Below are positions 56,555-64,000 of a DNA stretch of 64,000 nucleotides, piece by piece. The number at the start of each line of letters is the position of its first letter. The stretch's first letter is position 1. Under the pieces are notes generated by a model. The model had not been told where the DNA came from. It saw nothing but the letters and a program-made list of their open reading frames with translations, and ran no database searches. Made by a program: the position numbers and the translations under genes. Source of the DNA: Thermoactinomyces vulgaris (lineage in GTDB: Bacteria > Bacillota > Bacilli > Thermoactinomycetales > Thermoactinomycetaceae); contig NZ_REFP01000009.1 in the NCBI RefSeq assembly GCF_003688725.1, forward strand, positions 62,001 to 126,000, written 5' to 3'.

Positions 56555-57419
56555 CGAGAAGTATTCCGGAAACGTGTTTATCGGAGCAAGCGATGATTTT
56601 GACCGGGCTCAAGCCGTGATTTATGGCATGCCGATGGACTGGACCGTCAGCTTTCGCCCGGGTTCCCGCTTTGGCCCGGCGAGGATCCGGGAAAGCTCCC
56701 TGGTTCATGAGGAATACAGCCACTATTTAAAACGCGAGTTGTCGGAAGTGGTTTATTTTGATGCCGGGGACATTCCCCTTCCTTTCGGGAATGCGGAAAA
56801 AAGCTTGCAGTGTATCAGGCAGTTCGTGAGAAAAGTTCTGGATGCCGGGAAATTCCCCTTGGGGCTCGGAGGGGAACATTTGGTGACCTGGCCGGTGGTG
56901 GAGGAAGTTTATCGGGCTTATCCCGACCTGGCGGTGATCCATATCGATGCCCATGCCGATTTGCGTACCGATTATGAAGGGGAAATTTATTCCCATGCCA
57001 CCCCTTTGCGCAAAATCGCCGAGCGGATCGGGGGAGAAAATCTTTATCAGTTTGGCATCCGCTCCATGACCAAAGAAGAAGTGATGTATACCGGGGAGGC
57101 CGGGATTCATTTTTATCCGTTTGATGTGGTGGAGCCGTTGAATCAATGCCTGCCGGAACTAAAAGGGCGTCCGGTGTATGTCACCATCGATATCGATGCG
57201 TTGGATCCTGCGCACGCTCCGGGAACGGGAACGCCGGAACCGGGGGGAATCACGACGCGGGAAATGTTGCAGGCCATCCATGCGATCGCCCGGTCGGAAG
57301 TGCGTGTGGTCGGTGCCGATTTGGTCGAAGTGGCGCCTTGCTACGATCACAGTGAGCAAACCCCCATTTTGGCGGCGAAACTGGTTCGCGAAATGCTGCT
57401 CGGTTTTGTAAAATCGTAA
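56544..57419 (+). CDS. speB: Agmatinase
   Basis: A 291-residue ureohydrolase converting agmatine to putrescine and urea, which feeds SpeE. The binuclear manganese ligands are in [26 protein letters not shown] and [20 protein letters not shown]. An upstream ATG (56529) is possible, but GGGGAGG is six bases before the ATG at 56544. That ATG also gives the family N-terminus MRFDEKYSG. Terminator follows. Confidence 0.96.
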   Translation: MRFDEKYSGNVFIGASDDFDRAQAVIYGMPMDWTVSFRPGSRFGPARIRESSLVHEEYSHYLKRELSEVVYFDAGDIPLPFGNAEKSLQCIRQFVRKVLDAGKFPLGLGGEHLVTWPVVEEVYRAYPDLAVIHIDAHADLRTDYEGEIYSHATPLRKIAERIGGENLYQFGIRSMTKEEVMYTGEAGIHFYPFDVVEPLNQCLPELKGRPVYVTIDIDALDPAHAPGTGTPEPGGITTREMLQAIHAIARSEVRVVGADLVEVAPCYDHSEQTPILAAKLVREMLLGFVKS

Positions 57420-57444
57420 AAAAACGTCACGTCCGGTGCCGTTT

Positions 57445-57467
57445 CCCCCTTATAAAGGGGGTTTTTT
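57445..57467 (+). terminator. Terminator of speE-speB
   Basis: CCCCC (57445-57449), loop TTATAAA, GGGGG (57457-57461), then TTTTTT. Confidence 0.8.
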
Positions 57468-57541
57468 CATATGCTGCCTTCAAGATTGGCAAACGGCAAA
57501 AACCAGTGATAAGATACTAATATTAGACAGAAAGGGGCAGG

Positions 57542-57985
57542 ATGATGATTCCGGTCAAGATCTATATTGAATCGGTCATTCAATCGGAACCGGACCAGGA
57601 ACCGGATGTGATCAAACAAGAAGTGAACGGCCGCTTTCAAGAAAAGGAAAACGGAGAGTGGATCCTGAAATACGAGGAAAACAGCGGAACCCGGGAGGAA
57701 GTGAAAACCTCCGTCAAGTCCATGCCGGAAAGAGTCACGATCATCCGGCAAGGCGCTGTTTCCTACCGGCAAAGTTACGAACCGGGGAAGACGTTGGGAA
57801 GCGTGGTTCACACACCTGCCGGGACCACGGAAATGGAAGTCACCACGTTGGCGTATGAGCGGAAACTTAAAGGGCAGGAAGGATGGATTGATTTTTCCTT
57901 TTTATTACATATGGGTCAACAAAATTTAGGAAAATACCAGTTGAGTTTACGGTGGATGGGAGGATCATGGAATGAGTCTGCTTGA
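57542..57985 (+). CDS. ywiB: YwiB-family beta-barrel protein (DUF1934)
   Basis: 147 residues with the lipocalin-like barrel pattern of the DUF1934 family: PVKIYIESVIQSEPDQEPDV, WILKYEENSGTREEVKTSVK, VTIIRQGAVSYRQSY, and a final YQLSLRWM strand. Function unknown; it is conserved directly before argS in Bacillales. Two adjacent ATG codons (57542, 57545) are equally plausible; AAAGGGG lies four or seven bases upstream. It overlaps argS by 14 bases. Confidence 0.85.
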   Translation: MMIPVKIYIESVIQSEPDQEPDVIKQEVNGRFQEKENGEWILKYEENSGTREEVKTSVKSMPERVTIIRQGAVSYRQSYEPGKTLGSVVHTPAGTTEMEVTTLAYERKLKGQEGWIDFSFLLHMGQQNLGKYQLSLRWMGGSWNESA

Positions 57986-59642
57986 GCAGAAAAAAGAGAC
58001 GTTGAAACAGGAACTGAAACAAGCGGTGATTCAGTCCGGACTTGCTGAAGAAAAAGAGATTCCGGAGATTTTGCTGGAAGTGCCGAGGGAAAAAGAGCAC
58101 GGGGATTGGGCCACCAACCTTGCCATGCAACTGACCAAAGTGGCACGCAGAAATCCGCGTGAAATCGCGGCCAAAATTGTGGAACACTTGGACAAAGAGA
58201 AGAATCACATTGAAAAAATCGAGATCGCAGGCCCCGGGTTCATCAATTTCTTCTTGGACCGCAGCTTTTTGGTCGATGTTTTGGATGAGATCGACCGCCA
58301 AAAAGAAAATTACGGACAATCCCCGGCCGGGAAGAACGAAAAAGTAAATGTCGAGTTTTGTTCCGCCAACCCGACCGGTTCCCTTCATTTGGGCCATGCC
58401 AGAGGCTCGGCGGTGGGCGATGCCTTGTGCAATCTGTTGGAAGCTGCCGGATATGATGTCACCCGTGAATATTACATCAATGATGCCGGAAACCAAATCC
58501 AAATGTTGGCTTTGTCGCTGGAAGCCCGTTATCTGGAACAGCTGGGGCAGCCCGTTTCCTTCCCGGAAAACGGTTATCGCGGGCAAGATATCGTCGACCT
58601 GGCCAAAGAGCTGGTGGAGAAAGAAGGCGACCGCCTGTTAAAGATCGACCGGGAAGAACGGATTCAAAAATTGCGTGAATACGGGAAAAAGCGCCTGCTT
58701 GACAAAATCCGGGAAGATTTGGCCAAATACCGTGTGGAATTTGACGTCTGGTTCAGCGAAACCTCGCTTTATGAATCGGGTGCCGTGGAAGAAACCCTGG
58801 AGGCGTTGAAGGAACGGGGTTACACCTATGAAAAGGACGGGGCTTTGTGGCTGAAGTCCACGGAATTTGGGGATGACAAAGACCGTGTCCTGATCAAAAA
58901 AGACGGTTCTTACACGTATTTAACCCCGGATATCGCTTATCACCGCAATAAATTCCACCGGGGATTCGACCGGTTGATCAATGTTTGGGGAGCCGACCAC
59001 CATGGCTATATCGCCCGGATGAAAGCAGCGCTGGCTTCCTTGGGTTATAACCCGAATCAATTGGAAATCGTGATTACGCAAATGGTGAAATTGTTCCAAA
59101 ACGGTGAACTGGTCAAGATGTCCAAACGGACCGGCAAAGCCGTGACACTTGTCGATTTGATGGAAGAAGTGGGAACGGACGCCGCCCGGTATTTCTTTGT
59201 CATGAGAAGTCCGGACACGCATTTGGATTTTGACATGGATTTGGCGGTTTCCAAGTCCAATGAAAACCCGGTTTACTATGTCCAATATGCCCATGCCCGG
59301 ATGATGAGCGTGTTTCGCCAGGCGGAGGCAAAAGGCATCACTCCTTCCAGAGACCGCGAAGATTTGAAATTGCTCCGGGAGGAACAGGAATACGACTTGT
59401 TGGAGAAATTGGGAAGTTTTCCGGGCGAGATTGCTTCCTCGGCCGCACAGCTGGCCCCCCACAAGTTGGTTCGTTATCTGTATGAGTTGGCTTCCGACTT
59501 CCATCGTTATTACAACGCCCATCGCGTCATCAGCGATGATGTCAACCTGTCGCGGGCCAGACTGGCTTTGCTTCAAGGCATTGCCCAAGTGATCCGGAAC
59601 GGATTAAATTTGATCGCAGTGGACGCACCGGAGCAAATGTAA
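57972..59642 (+). CDS. argS: Arginyl-tRNA synthetase
   Basis: A 556-residue class I synthetase. An N-terminal Add-1 domain is followed by the HIGH-type motif HLGHARGSAVGDALCN, the KMSK-type loop VKMSKRTGKAVTL and an alpha-helical anticodon-binding domain (LVRYLYELASDFHRYYNAHR). The ATG lies within the ywiB end, indicating coupling. Complete and typical. Confidence 0.97.
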   Translation: MSLLEQKKETLKQELKQAVIQSGLAEEKEIPEILLEVPREKEHGDWATNLAMQLTKVARRNPREIAAKIVEHLDKEKNHIEKIEIAGPGFINFFLDRSFLVDVLDEIDRQKENYGQSPAGKNEKVNVEFCSANPTGSLHLGHARGSAVGDALCNLLEAAGYDVTREYYINDAGNQIQMLALSLEARYLEQLGQPVSFPENGYRGQDIVDLAKELVEKEGDRLLKIDREERIQKLREYGKKRLLDKIREDLAKYRVEFDVWFSETSLYESGAVEETLEALKERGYTYEKDGALWLKSTEFGDDKDRVLIKKDGSYTYLTPDIAYHRNKFHRGFDRLINVWGADHHGYIARMKAALASLGYNPNQLEIVITQMVKLFQNGELVKMSKRTGKAVTLVDLMEEVGTDAARYFFVMRSPDTHLDFDMDLAVSKSNENPVYYVQYAHARMMSVFRQAEAKGITPSRDREDLKLLREEQEYDLLEKLGSFPGEIASSAAQLAPHKLVRYLYELASDFHRYYNAHRVISDDVNLSRARLALLQGIAQVIRNGLNLIAVDAPEQM

Positions 59643-59652
59643 TGTTATACTA

Positions 59653-59684
59653 GCTAGAGGGGGAAATCCCTTCTGGCTTTTTTT
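59653..59684 (+). terminator. Terminator after argS
   Basis: GCTAGAGGGG (59653-59662) pairs with CCCTTCTGGC (59668-59677) with two G-U pairs, followed by TTTTTTT. Confidence 0.75.
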
Positions 59685-59715
59685 ATGCCATCATCACAGG
59701 GGTATTTTTCACATG

Positions 59716-59744
59716 TTGAATGAATGTTTGAAAAAATGTAACAT
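59716..59744 (+). promoter_or_regulatory. Possible promoter of the Ser/Thr kinase gene
   Basis: TTGAAT (59716-59721), a 17-base spacer, TAACAT (59739-59744). Confidence 0.45.
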
Positions 59745-59850
59745 TCTATCGCTGAAAACCGAGTTTTAATAGAGATGCTCAGACCTTTTTTCGTGGCTTG
59801 GGAATGAAAGAAATGATTTGGATAATAAACACTGCGATTAAGGAGATAGA

Positions 59851-61323
59851 ATGATTATGGAAGGAATGAAGCTGGCGGAGAGATATGAGATCCTTCACTC
59901 TCTGGGCGGGGGCGGCATGGCGGTTGTATACAAGGCAAAGGACCTGGTGATTGACCGGTATGTTGCGATCAAAGTGATGAACAATTCGCTGATTCATGAC
60001 CAGGATTTTGTCCGGCGCTTTATCCGGGAGGCGAAAGCGGCCGGCAGTTTGTCCCATCCCAATATTGTCAGTGTCTATGATGTGGGGCGGGAAGGTTCCA
60101 TCTATTACATGGTGATGGAGTATGTGGACGGTCCGTCGTTGATTGACCTCATTAAAAAAGAAGGTCCTTTCCCGCCGGAAAAAGCGGTGAAAATTGCTTC
60201 ACAGATATGTGACGGTTTGTCTCATGCCCATCGTCACGGGATTATTCACCGTGACATCAAACCGCACAATATTCTGGTCGGTTCCGACCAACGTTACAAG
60301 CTGACCGATTTCGGGATTTCGCATTTGCCCAGTGCCGCCACCGTCAAAACCAAAACTGGTTATGTCATGGGATCTGTTCATTATTTCTCCCCGGAACAAG
60401 CTTCAGGGAGAAAGGTGGACTACTCTTCGGATTTATATTCATTGGGAATCGTGATTTATGAGATGTTGACCAAAAAAGTTCCTTTTAACGGGGACAGTTC
60501 CATCTCCATTGCCTTGAAACATTTGCACGATCCGGTTCCGGACCCGACAACTTACAATCCGGATATTTCTGAATCGATGCGGCAAGTGCTGATGCGGGCG
60601 TTGGAAAAGGATCCGGAAAAACGGTACCAAACGGCAGTGGAATTGAAACACGCTTTGCAACAAGCCCTGGAAAAGCCGGATGCTTATATGTTGCCGGTGG
60701 ACCGGCCGAAGAAGAAAAAATCAACCAAATTCAGCCCCAAAAAAATCGGGATCTTGTCCGGTGTGGCGGTTGTCGGACTTTTCCTGCTGACATTCGGCAT
60801 CAAAATGATCGGGGAAACCAAGCAGGAAAAAAAGCCGGATCCTCCTTCATCCTCCCCGACGGTTTCGCAAACACCGGCAAACGAGTCGCGGCCTGAATGG
60901 AACCATAAATGGTGGAAGGAAATACCCAAAGAAGAAAAGACCGAAAGCAAAATGTTTCGTGATTTTGAGGTGAAGGGAGCCGACGGCGAGTACGAGGTGA
61001 CCCTCAAAGTCAACAATGACCTTAAGGGACGGACTTTTTATTATGATATTTATGTGGTGGATGGATTCAGTTCTCGGTCGGTGTTAAACGGCCGTTCGGT
61101 CACCTTTCACAAAGACAAGGATCAAGATTTTACAACGGTGGATTTTGAAGTCAACATTCCCAAAGAAGCGATCATGCCCATATCGGGTGAGGGAATTGCC
61201 AAAATCACCATATACAGTCTCGACAAGAAATCAGAGAACCGGAAAGAAAAATACACCATCGACAATTTATTGCAGATGTGGGGAACGGTCCCCGAATCTG
61301 AAGGAGAGAAAAAATCCGATTGA
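59851..61323 (+). CDS. Membrane-anchored Ser/Thr protein kinase without PASTA repeats
   Basis: 490 residues. A Hanks-type kinase occupies about 10-275: glycine loop LGGGGMAVVYKA, ATP-binding Lys41 (VAIKV), catalytic loop HRDIKPHN (Asp135), DFG at 153-155, and the activation segment TGYVMGSVHYFSPEQA. A basic juxtamembrane stretch (RPKKKKSTKFSPKK) leads to one membrane helix (ILSGVAVVGLFLLTFGI). About 170 extracytoplasmic residues begin with a Ser/Pro linker. This part lacks the PASTA repeats of PrkC and resembles a small beta-sandwich of unknown ligand. No cognate phosphatase gene is adjacent. AAGGAG fixes the ATG at 59851. Confidence 0.88.
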   Translation: MIMEGMKLAERYEILHSLGGGGMAVVYKAKDLVIDRYVAIKVMNNSLIHDQDFVRRFIREAKAAGSLSHPNIVSVYDVGREGSIYYMVMEYVDGPSLIDLIKKEGPFPPEKAVKIASQICDGLSHAHRHGIIHRDIKPHNILVGSDQRYKLTDFGISHLPSAATVKTKTGYVMGSVHYFSPEQASGRKVDYSSDLYSLGIVIYEMLTKKVPFNGDSSISIALKHLHDPVPDPTTYNPDISESMRQVLMRALEKDPEKRYQTAVELKHALQQALEKPDAYMLPVDRPKKKKSTKFSPKKIGILSGVAVVGLFLLTFGIKMIGETKQEKKPDPPSSSPTVSQTPANESRPEWNHKWWKEIPKEEKTESKMFRDFEVKGADGEYEVTLKVNNDLKGRTFYYDIYVVDGFSSRSVLNGRSVTFHKDKDQDFTTVDFEVNIPKEAIMPISGEGIAKITIYSLDKKSENRKEKYTIDNLLQMWGTVPESEGEKKSD

Positions 61324-61350
61324 CAGGAGGGAAATCCCCTCCTGTTTTTT
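61323..61350 (+). terminator. Terminator after the Ser/Thr kinase
   Basis: ACAGGAGG (61323-61330) pairs with CCTCCTGT (61338-61345), followed by TTTTT; the stem starts at the stop codon. Confidence 0.85.
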
Positions 61351-61440
61351 GTCCGGATAATGCGGTACAATGGATAGTGATGAATTTTAAGCACAATTCT
61401 GATTATTTTTAAGCACCAACCGCGGAAGGAGGAATTTGGT

Positions 61441-62847
61441 CTGATTCATACCCGCTTGTCCAAAAAAATGATTTGCCGGTTTCTGGATTGTTTGAATGAA
61501 GGGGTGCATATCGTGGATGCCCGGGGAATGACGGTCTTTTACAACAAAGCGGCTTCCAAGCTGGACGGGATGGAGATTGACGAAGTCATGGGCGTCCATG
61601 TGCTTGAGGCATTTCCCTCGTTGACACAGAAAACGAGTACACTTTTGAACGTGCTGCAAACGGGAAAATCCATCGAAGAAAAACAGCAGTCGTTTATGAA
61701 CCGGAGAGGACAGAGGGTGCTGACCGTCAACCGCACCATTCCGCTCCGGGTCCGTGGGGAAGTGGTGGGAGCTGCTGAAATTTCGCGCGACATCACGCAG
61801 GTCAAGGAATTGTCCGACCAGGTGATTCACTTGCAAGAAAAAATGAACCCGACGCCTCGCCGCTTAACTTCAAAAAAACAATCCTTTTACCAGTTTGCCG
61901 ATATTGTGACGCAAAACCCGGTTATGCTGAAGGAAATCGAGAAAGCCAAGCGGGCTGCGCAAACCAAATCTCCCGTTTTGGTGGTCGGTGAGACTGGAAC
62001 CGGAAAGGAATTGTTTGTCCAATCGATTCACAGTGCCTCCGGTCGTGTGAAGGGGCCGTTCATTGTGCAAAATTGCGCGGCGATTCCGTCAACTTTGCTG
62101 GAGGGGATCTTATTTGGCACGGTGAAAGGAGCGTTTACAGGTTCCGAAGATCGCCCGGGATTATTCGAATTGGCAGATGGAGGAACGTTGTTCCTGGATG
62201 AAATCCAATCGATGCCGATTGAGTTGCAGGCCAAATTATTGCGGGCACTCGAGGAAGGCGGTGTCCGGCGCGTCGGGGATGCGAGATTCCGTTCGGTGGA
62301 TGTGCGGATAATTGTGGCGACCAACGAAGATCTGCTCATCAGCATGCAAAAAGGAAAGTTGAGAAAAGACTTGTACTACCGCATCCATGTGGTGGGAATT
62401 CATCTTCCTCCTTTGCGGGAGCGAAAAGACGACATCCCATGTTTGACCCGTTATTTTTTCAGGAAGTTAAAGGCCGAAATCGATTCGCCGGCCGGAGAAA
62501 TCGACGATGAAGTGTTCCGGCTGTTCCATCAGTACCATTGGCCCGGAAATGTCAGGGAGTTGGCACATACCATTGAAGGGGCTTTGACGTTGGCGACCGA
62601 AAAAAAACTGAGCGTCGACCATCTGCCCGCCCATTTCAAAAACAGAAAATCCGATGCCGGGATCCAATTATCAACTTTATTCAAAGAAAACAGCAAGTCG
62701 CTGCGGGAAGTGGTGAGAGAAGTGGAGACCCGGTTGATCCGGCAGGCGATGAAAGAAACCGGAGGCAATGTGTTAAAAGCAGCCCGCCGGTTGGGGATTC
62801 CGCGCCAGACCCTGCAATACAAATTGAAGAAAATCAACTCGGTTTAA
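61441..62847 (+). CDS. kamR: Sigma-54-dependent activator with PAS domain, KamR type
   Basis: About 468 residues. A PAS domain spans roughly 10-115 (NEGVHIVDARGMTVFYNKAA). The AAA+ sigma-54-interacting domain has Walker A GETGTGKE (183-190), the sigma-54-contact loop GAFTG (230-234) and Walker B GGTLFLDEI. A Fis-type HTH closes the protein (GGNVLKAARRLGIPRQTLQY). It should activate the -24/-12 promoter 62 bases downstream of its stop and hence kdd; lysine-fermentation clusters of Bacillus carry a comparable regulator. Start problem: the perfect AAGGAGG (61426-61432) is eight bases before a CTG (61441). The first ordinary start, TTG at 61456, is 23 bases away. I list the CTG; initiation at TTG is the alternative. 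Confidence 0.8.
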   Translation: MIHTRLSKKMICRFLDCLNEGVHIVDARGMTVFYNKAASKLDGMEIDEVMGVHVLEAFPSLTQKTSTLLNVLQTGKSIEEKQQSFMNRRGQRVLTVNRTIPLRVRGEVVGAAEISRDITQVKELSDQVIHLQEKMNPTPRRLTSKKQSFYQFADIVTQNPVMLKEIEKAKRAAQTKSPVLVVGETGTGKELFVQSIHSASGRVKGPFIVQNCAAIPSTLLEGILFGTVKGAFTGSEDRPGLFELADGGTLFLDEIQSMPIELQAKLLRALEEGGVRRVGDARFRSVDVRIIVATNEDLLISMQKGKLRKDLYYRIHVVGIHLPPLRERKDDIPCLTRYFFRKLKAEIDSPAGEIDDEVFRLFHQYHWPGNVRELAHTIEGALTLATEKKLSVDHLPAHFKNRKSDAGIQLSTLFKENSKSLREVVREVETRLIRQAMKETGGNVLKAARRLGIPRQTLQYKLKKINSV

Positions 62848-62852
62848 AAAGT

Positions 62853-62874
62853 GCCCAAAAATGGGCTTTTTTTT
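62853..62874 (+). terminator. Terminator of kamR
   Basis: GCCCA (62853-62857), loop AAAA, TGGGC (62862-62866), then eight T. Confidence 0.78.
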
Positions 62875-62908
62875 ATGTTAAAAAACCCGGGATGCCCCGT
62901 GTTTTCGG

Positions 62909-62925
62909 TTGGCACCGGATTTGCA
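62909..62925 (+). promoter_or_regulatory. Sigma-54 (-24/-12) promoter of kdd
   Basis: TTGGCACCGGATTTGCA: TGGCAC, five bases, TTGCA, an excellent match to the sigma-54 consensus, 29 bases before the kdd start. Confidence 0.85.
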
Positions 62926-62953
62926 TGAATAAAGGGCGAGAGGAGGGAACGAC

Positions 62954-63994
62954 TTGATTTATCCGAAAGGCCACCCCTATGGTTTGCATCGTGTGATGGA
63001 ACCGGCCGGCGCGTTGCCGCAACCGGCTTGGAAGCTGAATGCGGATCCGATGGTTTATGACAATGAACTGCTGATTGAAGTGGATTGCTTAAACATTGAT
63101 TCCGCTTCTTTTCAGCAATTGAAAGAAGAAGCACGCCATGACGCCGGCAAGGTGGAAGAACAGATTTTGTCCATTGTTTCCCGACGCGGTAAAATGCACA
63201 ATCCGGTGACGGGATCCGGCGGCATGTTGATCGGCACGGTGCAAGAGGCCGGCCCCCGTTTTCCATCCCGTGACGTCAAAAAAGGGATGAAAATTGCCAC
63301 CTTGGTATCCCTGACACTGACGCCGCTTCACATCGAAAAAATCAAAAAAATACACATGGATACCGGTCAAGTCGAAATCAAGGGGCGGGCCGTCCTGTTT
63401 GCAAGCGGACCATTTGCCCTTTTGCCGGATGACATCCCGGAAAAAGTGGCACTGGCTGTGTTGGATGTATGTGGTGCCCCTGCCCAAACGGCCCGTCTGG
63501 TCCGGCCGCAGGACCGGGTGGTGGTGCTGGGAGCCGGCGGAAAGTCGGGGATGCTCAGTTTGTATCAGGCATGGAAAAAAGCGGGCAAGTCCGGGCAAGT
63601 GATCGCCATTGAGGCCAGCGAAAAGGCATGTCGGGAAATCCGTTCCCTTGGGCTGGTCCATGAAGTGATCCGGTTGAATGCCACGGATCCGATGGCGGTT
63701 TATGAGGCGGTTCACAAAGCCACCTGCGGGAAGCTGGCTGATTTGACCATCAACTGTGTCAACGCTTGTGATACGGAGCTTTCCTCCATTTTGGCCACCC
63801 GGGATCAAGGATTGGTTTATTTCTTCAGCATGGCGGTACAGTTTACCAAAGCAGCTTTGGGAGCCGAAGGAATGGGCAAGGACGTGCAAATGATGATTGG
63901 AAACGGCTATGCTCCCGGGCACGCAACGTTGGCTTTTCAGTCTCTTCGGGAATGTGACCGGTTGTTTCAAGCTTTTGCCAAACGCTATCAATGA
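62954..63994 (+). CDS. kdd: L-erythro-3,5-diaminohexanoate dehydrogenase
   Basis: 346 residues. The enzyme oxidatively deaminates 3,5-diaminohexanoate to 5-amino-3-oxohexanoate in the lysine fermentation pathway that begins with lysine 2,3-aminomutase. Features: N-terminal YPKGHPYGLHRVMEPAGALP, LNIDSASFQQL, a medium-chain-dehydrogenase-like NAD site VVVLGAGGKSGMLSLYQAWK, and CGAPAQTARLV. The start is TTG, preceded by AGGAGGG six bases upstream. The gene is complete; AAAGGGG after its stop looks like the ribosome site of the next gene, beyond the edge. Under a sigma-54 promoter with KamR-type control. Confidence 0.85.
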   Translation: MIYPKGHPYGLHRVMEPAGALPQPAWKLNADPMVYDNELLIEVDCLNIDSASFQQLKEEARHDAGKVEEQILSIVSRRGKMHNPVTGSGGMLIGTVQEAGPRFPSRDVKKGMKIATLVSLTLTPLHIEKIKKIHMDTGQVEIKGRAVLFASGPFALLPDDIPEKVALAVLDVCGAPAQTARLVRPQDRVVVLGAGGKSGMLSLYQAWKKAGKSGQVIAIEASEKACREIRSLGLVHEVIRLNATDPMAVYEAVHKATCGKLADLTINCVNACDTELSSILATRDQGLVYFFSMAVQFTKAALGAEGMGKDVQMMIGNGYAPGHATLAFQSLRECDRLFQAFAKRYQ

Positions 63995-64000
63995 AAGGGG

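Overview
The window is the chromosomal replication-origin region of an endospore-forming, low-to-moderate GC Bacillota of the Bacillales type. The gene order is that of the B. subtilis 0/360 degree region: pdxS-dacA-guaB-yaaC-gyrA-gyrB-remB-recF-yaaA-dnaN-dnaA, oriC, rpmH-rnpA-yidD-yidC-jag-mnmE-mnmG-rsmG-noc-parA-parB-yyaC-ychF-rpsF-ssb-rpsR-yybS-gdpP-rplI-dnaC-purA, then the wal operon read in reverse. Sporulation genes (yyaC), Spo0A-type boxes and a Streptomyces-like secreted protein fit a spore-forming thermoactinomycete-like organism; that family-level guess is inference, not proof. No rRNA or tRNA gene is seen, although B. subtilis has an rRNA operon between gyrA and yaaC.

Layout. 1-14135: genes mostly leftward (vitamin B6, cell wall, GMP synthesis, gyrase, recF, beta clamp, DnaA), with a lipase-like gene and a compact DnaA-box cluster inserted between guaB and yaaC. 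12540-14520: bipartite oriC. Many DnaA boxes lie upstream of dnaA, and a DnaA-trio/AT-rich unwinding element lies between dnaA and dnaN. 14530-21140: rightward ribosome/RNase P/membrane insertase/tRNA-modification genes. 21200-26980: chromosome-segregation block. It holds a disordered protein with a Rossmann-like start, a ParM/StbA-type actin homologue, parS, noc, parA and parB with a second parS inside it. 27000-38570: cysteine desulfurase, spore protein YyaC, GTPase YchF, S6-SSB-S18, c-di-AMP phosphodiesterase, L9, replicative helicase, PurA. 38650-48310: decayed VOC gene, RlmH, HtrA, two inserted non-syntenic genes, then walJ-I-H-K-R. 48600-52480: ATP-grasp spore-coat-type protein, a tandem ribbon-helix-helix protein with a Spo0A-like box, and a membrane histidine kinase with a degenerate GGDEF domain, also with a Spo0A-like box. 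52500-59640: ywhD, a class A PBP, spermidine genes, ywiB-argS. 59850-63994: a Ser/Thr kinase without PASTA repeats, a sigma-54-dependent activator (KamR type), a near-perfect -24/-12 promoter, and kdd of lysine fermentation. More of that operon probably lies beyond the right edge.

Most interesting candidate: a chromosomal actin-like ParM homologue next to parS/noc/parAB, together with a tandem-RHH (ParR-like) protein 26 kb away under a Spo0A-like box. This could be an origin segregation or anchoring system additional to ParABS. The pairing is inference. Translation starts are often GTG/TTG; starts were chosen from Shine-Dalgarno spacing, and each choice is noted.
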